From an uncultured bacterium (lineage in GTDB: Bacteria; Patescibacteriota; Patescibacteriia; Patescibacteriales; UBA12465), in the NCBI GenBank assembly GCA_937983635.1, contig CALJZR010000047.1, forward strand, positions 1-34,287: a DNA stretch of 34,287 nucleotides, read 5' to 3'. Positions 1 to 5,356 of the stretch are shown here, piece after piece. The position numbers and the translations under genes are program-made. The stretch's first letter is position 1; every line of letters starts with the position of its first letter. Under the pieces are notes generated by a model. The model was not told the DNA's origin. It made no database searches and was given only the letters and a program-made list of their open reading frames with translations.

Positions 1-71
1 TGGGCGGATTCGGACATTTGGGCTAAAGTTTCTTGTAACTTTATTACCCGTTCTTGCTGCAACTTACTCAT
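1..71 (-). CDS. Partial CDS, N-terminus only
   Basis: Reading leftward from an ATG at 71-69, the frame stays open to the window edge and gives 23 residues beginning MSKLQQERVIKLQETLAQ. The stretch is rich in Gln, Leu and Lys and looks like the start of an alpha-helix or coiled coil. Too little is visible to assign a family. No Shine-Dalgarno precedes the start. The upstream leader holds a terminator-like hairpin (113-136) and a short Ile-rich reading frame (164-244), so this gene may be under attenuation control. Confidence 0.55.
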   Translation of the reverse strand, partial: MSKLQQERVIKLQETLAQMSESA

Positions 72-112
72 GGCTTTAGAGGATTTATGGTTAAATAAAA
101 AGAACTAATAAA

Positions 113-136
113 AAATCGGCACCTAATTGCCGATTT
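113..136 (-). terminator. Terminator-like hairpin in leader (possible attenuator)
   Basis: A perfect 9-bp stem with a 6-nt loop, followed on the minus strand by a run of T, lies about 40 bp before the partial gene and 28 bp after the stop of the short frame at 164-244. An 8-bp alternative pairing exists between 177-184 and 129-136 (one G-U pair) that would break the terminator stem. Confidence 0.6.
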
Positions 137-163
137 CTAATGTCTTGTTGGTATTATCTAGAA

Positions 164-244
164 TTAAGACAAATAAAAACCGGCTGGACCGATAATAATC
201 AAGCTAATAATAATGACTAGATTGTTTATTTGTCTGACTAACAT
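164..244 (-). CDS. Candidate leader peptide, 26 aa, Ile-rich
   Basis: This short frame starts at the ATG 244-242 and ends in TAA at 166-164. Seven of its 26 residues are Ile, including two III runs (codons 11-13 and 16-18), followed by Gly-Pro-Ala-Gly. The general look recalls the ilvGMEDA leader peptide of enterobacteria. The predicted transcription start is practically at the ATG, so it would be leaderless. The region is AT-rich, and ATT/ATA codons produce Ile by chance, so translation is unproven. No homology is claimed. Confidence 0.35.
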   Translation of the reverse strand: MLVRQINNLVIIISLIIIGPAGFYLS

Positions 245-251
245 GACAATT

Positions 252-279
252 ATTTTATCAGATGTTGAAATTTTGTCAA
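252..279 (-). promoter_or_regulatory. Promoter, minus strand (TTGACA / TAAAAT)
   Basis: On the minus strand, TTGACA (279-274) is separated by 16 bp from TAAAAT (257-252). Transcription would begin near 245, next to the ATG of the short frame at 244. It overlaps the plus-strand promoter of the SpoU methyltransferase gene, so the two divergent genes share one compact control region. Confidence 0.6.
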
Positions 280-291
280 ATAAGATATAAT
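265..291 (+). promoter_or_regulatory. Promoter of the SpoU methyltransferase gene
   Basis: A perfect TATAAT lies at 286-291, with a weaker TTGAAA at 265-270 (15-bp spacing). The predicted start of transcription, about 298, falls at the ATG at 300, so the mRNA would be leaderless or nearly so. Confidence 0.5.
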
Positions 292-299
292 GTAAAAAT

Positions 300-1073
300 A
301 TGATTACTAGCCCCCAAAACAATTTAATAAAAAATATCGTTCGCCTGCGCAAGGCCCGTCTGCGCAAGCGCCAAGACTTAGTGGTGGTTGATGGCTTGAG
401 GGAAATTAAAGTCGCTTTTGACTACGGTTTTGAGTTTGTAGAAATTCTTCATTGTCCAGATTTAAATCAGGAGACTTGGGCGGAGGCACCCTTATTACCA
501 ACTGAAGTTAGTCCCGAAATTTTTCAAAAAATTGCCTACGCTGATAATCCTAACGGCTGGTTAGCTTTAGTGCGTCCCCGCTATTATCGCCTAGATCAAC
601 TTAAATTAAAAACCAATCCTTTAATTTTAGTGTTAGAGGCTGTGGAAAAGCCTGGTAATTTAGGGGCGATGTTGCGCACCGCCTATGCCGCCAAAGTTGA
701 TGCCGTAATTTTAAATAATCTCCAAACTGACTTATATAATCCGAATGTGATTAAGGCTAGTTCCGGACATGTCTTTAGTGATCAGGTAATTTTAGAAGAT
801 AAGGAAAAAACACTAGCTTGGCTTAAAGAAAAAAAAGTTAAAATTTTTGCTACCAATATTAAGGCCGCCAAAGTCTATACCGCCATTGACTGGAAAAAAG
901 CGGCCGCCATTGTCATGGGAACTGAAGCGAGCGGTCTCAGTGATTTTTGGATTGAGAATGCCGATGAAAATATTATTATCCCGATGCAGGCCGGGATTGA
1001 TTCTCTCAATGTCTCTGTGAGTGCCGGAATTTTGGTTTTTGAAGCCCGGAGACAGAGAGATTTGAAAAAATAA
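300..1073 (+). CDS. SpoU/TrmH-family RNA 2'-O-methyltransferase
   Basis: This 257-residue protein has the normal two-part layout of SPOUT RNA methyltransferases: an N-terminal substrate-binding part (about 1-95) and a C-terminal trefoil-knot domain (about 105-257). The knot motifs are clear: NLGAMLRTA near residues 120-130, GTEASGLS near 207-214, and DSLNVSVSAGI near 234-244. Family members methylate the ribose 2'-hydroxyl of rRNA or tRNA using S-adenosylmethionine. The N-terminal part resembles the 23S rRNA type (RlmB/TsnR-like), but the exact target nucleotide cannot be read from sequence. The start is set by the ATG just after a consensus -10 element. The gene stands alone, followed by tRNA-Arg. 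Confidence 0.92.
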   Translation: MITSPQNNLIKNIVRLRKARLRKRQDLVVVDGLREIKVAFDYGFEFVEILHCPDLNQETWAEAPLLPTEVSPEIFQKIAYADNPNGWLALVRPRYYRLDQLKLKTNPLILVLEAVEKPGNLGAMLRTAYAAKVDAVILNNLQTDLYNPNVIKASSGHVFSDQVILEDKEKTLAWLKEKKVKIFATNIKAAKVYTAIDWKKAAAIVMGTEASGLSDFWIENADENIIIPMQAGIDSLNVSVSAGILVFEARRQRDLKK

Positions 1074-1147
1074 CGCTAATTTTAGCTGTTATTATTAATT
1101 TGACAGGCTTGTTTTTATCTTGTATTATCAGATTATTGTGCCAGTCT

Positions 1148-1219
1148 GCGCCCATAGTTCAATGGATAGAACACCAGCCTTCTAAGCTGGACATGTAGGT
1201 TCGATTCCTACTGGGCGTA
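1148..1219 (+). tRNA. tRNA-Arg(UCU)
   Basis: A full cloverleaf is visible: acceptor 1148-1154 with 1212-1218 (first pair G-U), anticodon stem CCAGC/GCTGG around loop CTTCTAA (anticodon TCT), and T arm 1195-1211 with loop TTCGATT. The discriminator is A1219. CCA is not encoded. This AGA/AGG decoder has the wobble U that the Elp3 and Trm9-like proteins of this window would be expected to modify. Confidence 0.93.
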
Positions 1220-1248
1220 CGAATTTAATTATTTGTATTATTAATTAT

Positions 1249-1428
1249 ATGGAAAATAAGAAGAAAGCGGCGGTCTCCGCTTTAAAAAAGACGATTGCGA
1301 AGCCGAAGGCGGTAAAAAAGCCGGCGGCAATGACTAAAAAAACTCGCGCAGAAATTGAGGAAATGTTTGCTTTTAGCTTTGGTTGTGATTGTAGTTCCTG
1401 TTCCCATCACTGCGGCGACAAGAAATAG
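1249..1428 (+). CDS. Small Lys/Ala-rich protein with Cys/His-rich tail, 59 aa
   Basis: This short frame lies between two tRNA genes. Residues 3-31 are Lys/Ala/Pro-rich (AKPKAVKKPAAM), like a histone-H1-type nucleic-acid-binding tail. Residues 32-44 look helical (RAEIEEMF). The C-terminus carries Cys46, Cys48, Cys51, His53, His54 and Cys55 (GCDCSSCSHHC), enough ligands for one metal ion or a redox centre. Codon use fits the surrounding housekeeping genes. I recognise no family. A nucleic-acid-binding protein with a metal-binding knuckle is a guess from composition only. Confidence 0.65.
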   Translation: MENKKKAAVSALKKTIAKPKAVKKPAAMTKKTRAEIEEMFAFSFGCDCSSCSHHCGDKK

Positions 1429-1453
1429 GCTTAATTTATTTTAAGATAAGCAT

Positions 1454-1528
1454 GGTGCCCATGGTGTAGTGGTAACACAGCAGGTTGTGGTCCTGTTATT
1501 TCGGGTTCGATTCCCGATGGGCACCCCA
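1454..1528 (+). tRNA. tRNA-His(GUG)
   Basis: The cloverleaf has acceptor 1455-1461 with 1518-1524, an anticodon loop TTGTGGT (anticodon GTG), and T arm 1501-1517. The extra G at 1454 opposite C1525 is the G-1:C73 identity pair of histidine tRNA. CCA is encoded (1526-1528), unlike tRNA-Arg nearby. Confidence 0.95.
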
Positions 1529-1538
1529 GTTGGAAAAG

Positions 1539-1562
1539 ACGAGTCTAAAAGCTCGTTTTTTC
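1539..1562 (+). terminator. Rho-independent terminator after tRNA-His
   Basis: ACGAG (1539-1543) pairs with CTCGT (1552-1556) and is followed by a T tract. It closes the tRNA transcription unit before the AT-rich island. Confidence 0.7.
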
Positions 1563-1629
1563 TGTTATATAAGGCAAGAAGCGAGGCTTACTATTCAAAC
1601 TGATTCTCAACAAGTATACTCTAATATTT

Positions 1630-1656
1630 TTGGTATATTTTAATATTTGATATAAT
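1630..1656 (+). promoter_or_regulatory. Promoter of the GNAT gene
   Basis: TATAAT at 1651-1656 is preceded by TG (extended -10) and a poor TTGGTA at 1630-1635 with 15-bp spacing. It leaves a leader of about 23 nt before the ATG at 1686. Confidence 0.45.
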
Positions 1657-1685
1657 TAAGCTGATAATAAATTAGCTCTATTTAT

Positions 1686-2141
1686 ATGGTGGAAATAACA
1701 ACAGGAAGCACTTCTGATTTAAAAAAAATCGCAGCTTTTAATCATTCAATCTTTCAATCGATATATGAGAATGAGCCATACTCTCTTGACCAATATCAAT
1801 ACAGATTAAAAGATGTAGAACCACTTATTTATTTGGCTGAAGTAGATAATAAGATTGTGGGTAATTCGATTTCTTTTGTTAAAGACAACTCGTGGTATTT
1901 ATGGATTTTAGGAGTTCATAAAGATTATCGAAATAAAGGCTTGGGCACTAGACTTATTGAGCTAAATGAGCTTTACGCTAAAAATAGTAAGTTTGAGTAT
2001 ATATACACAAAAGTGTATAACATATCAAAAGAGATGCTGCGCCTTTTATTAAATCGTGGTTATTATATCACTAATATTGACATTTCTGATGTTAATTGGA
2101 AAAATAATGCCATTTTCTTGAAAAAATTTTTAATTGATTAA
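1686..2141 (+). CDS. GNAT-family N-acetyltransferase
   Basis: This 151-residue protein has the GNAT fold signature: a beta-strand LWILGVHKDYR followed by the acetyl-CoA pyrophosphate-binding loop RNKGLGTRL at 82-90, then a helix and a late strand with the typical LLLNRGYY segment. Such enzymes move an acetyl group from acetyl-CoA to an amine; the acceptor is unknown. It is the first gene of the AT-rich island, and its stop codon (2139-2141) overlaps the first ~160 bp repeat, so it may itself be a cassette whose own upstream repeat has been lost. No Shine-Dalgarno is seen. Confidence 0.85.
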   Translation: MVEITTGSTSDLKKIAAFNHSIFQSIYENEPYSLDQYQYRLKDVEPLIYLAEVDNKIVGNSISFVKDNSWYLWILGVHKDYRNKGLGTRLIELNELYAKNSKFEYIYTKVYNISKEMLRLLLNRGYYITNIDISDVNWKNNAIFLKKFLID

Positions 2142-2202
2142 ATATTCCATCAAAAAAGTTTGCCAAGTTTTGTGATTAGCCACCCCTAAAGGGAATGTAT
2201 AG

Positions 2203-2233
2203 AAATAACTCTAATATTAGGGTTATTTTTGTT
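2203..2233 (+). terminator. Palindromic terminator inside repeat copy 1
   Basis: The 26-nt self-complementary segment 2203-2228 (one G-U pair as RNA) is followed by T residues, giving a long AT-rich stem that could end transcription from the GNAT gene. Confidence 0.6.
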
Positions 2234-2270
2234 TTAGTTTTGTTAGACCCCTACTGGGGAGACAAACTAA

Positions 2271-2299
2271 TTGACAAAAATATAATAATATGATATATT
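2271..2299 (+). promoter_or_regulatory. Promoter within repeat copy 1
   Basis: Consensus TTGACA at 2271-2276 and TATATT at 2294-2299, with 17-bp spacing, drive the gene at 2403. The predicted leader is about 97 nt. Confidence 0.7.
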
Positions 2300-2332
2300 T
2301 TATTATTATCAGTTCATTAAAATAGTTAATTA

Positions 2333-2378
2333 GGTTAATTATCAAATATATTAAATTTAGTATATTTAATAATTAACC
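2333..2378 (+). promoter_or_regulatory. Long hairpin in 5' leader of cassette gene 1
   Basis: GGTTAATTAT (2333-2342) pairs with 2369-2378, and AAATATA (2344-2350) pairs with 2361-2367, forming a 17-bp interrupted stem 24 nt before the ATG. No Shine-Dalgarno follows; the start is preceded by an A-rich tract. A comparable stem stands in the leader of the gene at 3967. Confidence 0.5.
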
Positions 2379-2402
2379 TTTAATTAACCAAAAACTAAAA
2401 AA

Positions 2403-2846
2403 ATGGAAGCTCTAAATGATTTTTTTCAAACAACGATTAAAGTTTTGTTTATTTCTTCAGAAAAACCAGAATTTATAGATTATGTTTTTTCTGGAATTCT
2501 TATAATTTGTTTGTCAAGTCTTTTGTTTACGTTATGTTTACTTATTATTCAAATTATTAAAGGATTGTATGACATAATTGATACTATGGTAACCCCTTTA
2601 AGAAAGGGTCGCGGTGAGATTATTGATAAGTCTATTATCAAAGGCTTTGAAATGTATACTCGCACGGGGCCTATCACTATTTCTGACCAGTTTATTTTAC
2701 AAGTTGAAATGGAAAATCAATTAGCTGAAATAAGCGTTTCTGAGGAGTATTTTCAAGGCGTGGAGACAAAACAAAGAGTTGAAACTTCTTATTTTTTAGG
2801 GAGGCTTTCCAAGCGAATTTTTCTAAAAGAAATAAAAAAGTTATAG
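2403..2846 (+). CDS. Hypothetical single-pass membrane protein (cassette gene 1)
   Basis: 147 residues. A hydrophobic helix at about 27-55 (VFSGILIICLSSLLFTL) anchors the protein, and positive residues follow (LRKGRG at 66-71). The rest (about 70-147) is a compact beta-rich domain: GRGEIIDKS, ITISDQFILQVEME, then SVSEEYFQGV and SYFLGRLSKRIFLKEI. This pattern resembles small beta-barrel domains that follow a membrane anchor in many uncharacterised bacterial proteins, but I cannot name the family. It carries its own promoter (in repeat copy 1) and terminator (2860-2885), so it is an independent transcription unit. Confidence 0.8.
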   Translation: MEALNDFFQTTIKVLFISSEKPEFIDYVFSGILIICLSSLLFTLCLLIIQIIKGLYDIIDTMVTPLRKGRGEIIDKSIIKGFEMYTRTGPITISDQFILQVEMENQLAEISVSEEYFQGVETKQRVETSYFLGRLSKRIFLKEIKKL

Positions 2847-2859
2847 CAGTTTTTATTAT

Positions 2860-2885
2860 AGAGATCTTAATTGATCTCTTTTTTT
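2860..2885 (+). terminator. Terminator of cassette gene 1
   Basis: AGAGATC (2860-2866) pairs with GATCTCT (2873-2879) across a 6-nt loop, followed by T7. It is separate from the palindrome in the repeat that comes next. Confidence 0.85.
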
Positions 2886-2898
2886 ATTTCAATTCACC

Positions 2899-3059
2899 AA
2901 ATATTCCATTAAAAAAGTTTTCCAAGTTTTGCATTTAGCCGTCCCCAAGGGGAATGTATAAAAATAACTCTAATATTAGGGTTATTTTTATTTTAGATTT
3001 ATTAAACACCTAACGAGAAGACAAGCCTATTTGACAAATTTATTTAAATATGATATTAT
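2899..3059 (+). repeat. Intergenic cassette repeat, copy 2 (~160 bp)
   Basis: Second copy of the unit. The 26-bp palindrome lies at 2962-2987 and the short C/G palindrome here is perfect (TCCCCAAGGGGA, 2942-2953). The segment between palindrome and promoter (2993-3030) is the most diverged part. TTGACA at 3031-3036 and TATTAT at 3054-3059 keep the 17-bp spacing. Confidence 0.88.
2962..2992 (+). terminator. Palindromic terminator inside repeat copy 2
   Basis: Same 26-nt palindrome with the same G-U pair as copy 1, followed by T residues. It sits behind a complete terminator at 2860-2885, so it is redundant for ending the preceding gene. Confidence 0.6.
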
Positions 3060-3064
3060 ATAAT
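3031..3064 (+). promoter_or_regulatory. Promoter within repeat copy 2 and RBS of cassette gene 2
   Basis: TTGACA (3031-3036) with TATTAT at 3054-3059; a second TATAAT at 3059-3064 overlaps. The leader to the ATG at 3086 is only about 20 nt and contains GGAG at a suitable distance, one of the few clear Shine-Dalgarno sites in the window. Confidence 0.65.
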
Positions 3065-3085
3065 CAATTCTAGATTGGAGACGAA

Positions 3086-3640
3086 ATGTGGGAATTAACC
3101 TACTCTCGATCAAAGAATAGAAGAAAAATGTGGATTTACCTTAAAAAAAATGATGAGTTTAGGGCCAATGTCGGCTCAACTCCTACCAGCAATAATGTTT
3201 TTGTTGGGAAAAACATCTTTGACTTAGAGAGCGCTCCTTACATCGAAGTAACAGATGACTTCGAAGTGCTAAAACAAATCGAAATTCTTTCCAGAGTTTT
3301 TCTTAAAGCTTCTATCATAGCTTTTCCGAATTACACCAAAAAGAATTATGATAATGCCAGAGAATTTGGTATCTACCAATTTGGAAAAGCAAAGGCAGAG
3401 TTATTACCGGCACAAAACGCGCCTTATTGCTTAAAGCTCGAGACATCTTCATGGGATGGGATCGCTGACATGAAGGTTTTACAAGAGAAGCTTTGGGCTG
3501 GCACAATATCGCCAATAATTTGTTACGGTAACCGGCAAGTAAAACAGCACCCCCTTAATGTGCTTAGGCAGCTTCTTGACTCAAAAAGTCTCACAATTCC
3601 CCAGAGATTTTTTCTGGCATTAAGGCTCACAAAAAAGTAA
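3086..3640 (+). CDS. Hypothetical protein (cassette gene 2)
   Basis: 184 residues, soluble, no signal peptide or membrane helix. Composition is mixed, with scattered aromatic residues and one Cys pair (Cys114 and Cys146) too far apart to suggest a metal site. I recognise no family. The start is fixed by a good GGAG ribosome-binding site. A predicted terminator (3662-3692) follows at once. The gene is flanked by repeat copies 2 and 3 and is codon-wise AT-rich compared with the housekeeping genes, so acquisition as a unit with its repeat is likely (inference). Confidence 0.75.
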   Translation: MWELTYSRSKNRRKMWIYLKKNDEFRANVGSTPTSNNVFVGKNIFDLESAPYIEVTDDFEVLKQIEILSRVFLKASIIAFPNYTKKNYDNAREFGIYQFGKAKAELLPAQNAPYCLKLETSSWDGIADMKVLQEKLWAGTISPIICYGNRQVKQHPLNVLRQLLDSKSLTIPQRFFLALRLTKK

Positions 3641-3661
3641 AAAATAAAGGACAGTCCTTTC

Positions 3662-3692
3662 AAAGCCGCATGATTCGATATGCGGTTTTTTA
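3662..3692 (+). terminator. Terminator of cassette gene 2
   Basis: CCGCAT (3666-3671) pairs with ATGCGG (3680-3685), extended by A-T and G-U pairs, followed by T6. Confidence 0.85.
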
Positions 3693-3762
3693 TTTTACTA
3701 AATATTCTATCAAAAAAGTTTTCCAACTTTTGCTCTTAGTCACCCCTAAAGGGAACATATGA

Positions 3763-3793
3763 AAATAACTCTAATATTAGAGTTATTTTTGTT
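3763..3793 (+). terminator. Palindromic terminator inside repeat copy 3
   Basis: The 26-nt segment equals its own reverse complement and is followed by T5. Confidence 0.6.
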
Positions 3794-3830
3794 TTAGCTT
3801 CAGTGGCCCCCTATTGGAAAGACAAACTAG

Positions 3831-3859
3831 TTGACAAAATATAGTAAATGTGATATAAT
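3831..3859 (+). promoter_or_regulatory. Promoter within repeat copy 3
   Basis: Full consensus TTGACA and TATAAT with 17-bp spacing and TG before the -10; leader to the ATG at 3967 is about 100 nt. Confidence 0.75.
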
Positions 3860-3897
3860 ATATTTATTAATTAGTGTTTTTTAACAAATAGGTATTG

Positions 3898-3943
3898 GAT
3901 TAATTACTAAGTTCATCTTGAGAGGTGGCCTTGGTAATTAATC
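3898..3943 (+). promoter_or_regulatory. 14-bp hairpin in 5' leader of cassette gene 3
   Basis: Positions 3898-3911 pair with 3930-3943 over 14 bp (one G-U). The 18-nt loop contains a purine-rich GAGAGGTGG. The stem ends 23 nt before the ATG; the interval is A-rich without a Shine-Dalgarno. The layout matches the leader of the gene at 2403, although the stem sequences differ. Confidence 0.55.
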
Positions 3944-3966
3944 TCAAACCTTAAAAACAAATCATC

Positions 3967-4377
3967 ATGAAAAAGCACATCGTTTTTTTAGCTATTTTTA
4001 CAATTTTATTTGCTGTTAATAATGCTCAATTTGTGAGAGATTTTTTTTATCATATGGAGCACCATGTTTTGACGGAGCCTTCAGCCAAAGTCAAAGTTGA
4101 TGGTCAGTGGTATTACATGGAGCTTAATAATGGATATTTTATCGCTGATCTCCCTGGAGAAAATGGTAAAGTGGTATACATCCATGAATCTCTTATGAAA
4201 AAAATGGATGCTCCTTGCCGTTTTTGTCAGGACGAACCAGCAAACGTCCCCAATATTAAGTTCGGGGTGACCAACAAAAGTAAAATCCTCTGTAATAATA
4301 CAGATAAAAGCTTTACATTTGTATCAAGTGGCGGGAAAAGGGTCGTTGGACCAAAAAAATTCGTCATTATTGAATAA
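3967..4377 (+). CDS. Hypothetical exported protein (cassette gene 3)
   Basis: 136 residues. The N-terminus (MKKHIVFLAIFTILFAV) is a signal peptide or a membrane anchor; a possible cleavage lies after NNA at about 20. The mature part contains a CRFC pair near residues 83-86 and a third Cys near 104, so a disulfide or metal site outside the membrane is possible. Segments DGQWYYMELNNGYFIADLPG and KVVYIHESLM look beta-rich. No family recognised. It is the last gene of the array and is followed by a terminator (4402-4437). Confidence 0.75.
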   Translation: MKKHIVFLAIFTILFAVNNAQFVRDFFYHMEHHVLTEPSAKVKVDGQWYYMELNNGYFIADLPGENGKVVYIHESLMKKMDAPCRFCQDEPANVPNIKFGVTNKSKILCNNTDKSFTFVSSGGKRVVGPKKFVIIE

Positions 4378-4401
4378 AATAACCCCAAACAACTTGTTCC
4401 C

Positions 4402-4437
4402 AAGAGACACCCATCCAGGCGTCTCTTTTCTTTTTTT
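4402..4437 (+). terminator. Terminator at end of cassette array
   Basis: AAGAGAC (4402-4408) pairs with GTCTCTT (4421-4427), followed by a long T-rich tract. Confidence 0.8.
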
Positions 4438-4475
4438 ATAGATAAGGTAAGATAAAATTAATTATCCTTAATATT

Positions 4476-5318
4476 ATGACTGCAAAAAAATCATACCCCT
4501 TAAACAATCAAGAAGAGTTATTGACTATTAATCCTGAAGATCAACCCTTAAGTCCAGAACAAGTAGAAGATCTAGAGGGCCCAATTAATGAGGCGGAGGC
4601 TTTAAAACTGCCAGATATTTTTAAAGTCAAAGACGTTTTAGCCGGGCAAGGACTGGAACTTTTAAGTGATCGTGAAATTTGTAGCGGTGGTGTTTTTGGG
4701 CCTATTTTTAAATTGAAGGTGAAAGAAATTGCCAGCGGTCAGGAATTTTATATTATTGAACGTTCTTTTACGGAAATTAAGGATATTGAACGCCGTTTTT
4801 GTTTGGTGGAGATGGATGATATAGCCAGTAAAAATGATTCTGAACCGCGGTATGAAATTATTAATAACGCCGATCATCATAAGAACAAGATTGTAATTGA
4901 CTATCTTTATAACGAAGAGCGGGCACTTAAGGCTTTACAAGGCATTCCTGGCATCCCTAAATTCTACGGCGCCGCTTATGACGATTTAAGCGGCTCCCTG
5001 TTACAAGAATTTGTTGATGGTCCGGACTTAAGTATGCTCTTATTGGAGAATAAAGAGTCTTTACGTAGCTGGAATATCCCTGAAATTTTAGAAAAGTTAA
5101 AAAATATTTACACTCAAGCCGCCGAGGCGGGCTTTATTCACAATAATCCGGCCGGAGCCACCGTCATGATTGGGCCTGACCGCCAACCTTATCTGGCGGA
5201 CTGGTATCTTTATTCCCAAGGCCTGATTAACCAGGAGGGGCCGATTAAAGATCAGTATTTGGAGGGCTTAAAAGGAATTGAAGAGTTAGAAAAACGATTA
5301 TCGGAAACTTTAGCTTAG
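4476..5318 (+). CDS. Protein-kinase-like fold protein, probably catalytically degenerate
   Basis: 280 residues. About 50 N-terminal residues are acidic and likely disordered. The rest follows the protein-kinase plan: a beta-rich N-lobe (about 50-145), NEERALKALQ at 146-155 (candidate alpha-C helix), a hinge-like LLQEFVDGPDL at 175-185, a helical C-lobe, then GFIHNNPAGATVMI at 219-232 in place of the HRD...N catalytic loop and YLADW at 239-243 in place of DFG. The catalytic-loop Asp is Asn here, and no clear VAIK lysine is visible (FYIIERS). This suggests a pseudokinase or a divergent small-molecule kinase; the assignment rests on motif order, not on close similarity. Confidence 0.75.
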   Translation: MTAKKSYPLNNQEELLTINPEDQPLSPEQVEDLEGPINEAEALKLPDIFKVKDVLAGQGLELLSDREICSGGVFGPIFKLKVKEIASGQEFYIIERSFTEIKDIERRFCLVEMDDIASKNDSEPRYEIINNADHHKNKIVIDYLYNEERALKALQGIPGIPKFYGAAYDDLSGSLLQEFVDGPDLSMLLLENKESLRSWNIPEILEKLKNIYTQAAEAGFIHNNPAGATVMIGPDRQPYLADWYLYSQGLINQEGPIKDQYLEGLKGIEELEKRLSETLA

Positions 5319-5326
5319 ACATTTTT

Positions 5327-5356
5327 AAAACCCGAAAACTTTTGTTTCCGGGTTTT
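5327..5356. terminator. Bidirectional terminator between convergent genes
   Basis: AAAACCCG (5327-5334) pairs with CGGGTTTT (5349-5356), with A and T tracts on both sides. It serves the kinase-like gene on the plus strand and overlaps the end of the acyltransferase gene on the minus strand. Confidence 0.85.

Larger units (their letters stand above)
2140..2299 (+). repeat. Intergenic cassette repeat, copy 1 (~160 bp)
   Basis: First of three near-identical intergenic units (others at 2899-3059 and 3700-3859). Order inside the unit: a conserved AAATATTCCAT start, a short C/G palindrome (CCCCTAAAGGG), a 26-bp palindrome at 2203-2228 followed by T5, a less conserved stretch, then a promoter with TTGACA at 2271-2276 and TATATT at 2294-2299 (17-bp spacing). 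It begins inside the stop codon of the GNAT gene and ends about 100 bp before the next gene. Confidence 0.88.
3700..3859 (+). repeat. Intergenic cassette repeat, copy 3 (~160 bp)
   Basis: Third copy. Its palindrome (3763-3788) is perfectly self-complementary, where copies 1 and 2 have a G-U pair. TTGACA at 3831-3836 and TATAAT at 3854-3859 (17 bp) make this the best promoter of the three. No fourth copy follows the next gene. Confidence 0.88.

Noticed and set aside
2228..2270. attC-type integron core site (GTTAGAC at 2241) in repeat copy 1
   Set aside because: The 7-mer and its pairing arm are not kept in copies 2 and 3, which are diverged in just this stretch, so a true attC site is not supported.
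2140..3859. CRISPR array
   Set aside because: The repeats are ~160 bp, spaced by ~600 bp that contain genes, and hold promoters. This is not the short repeat/short spacer pattern of CRISPR.
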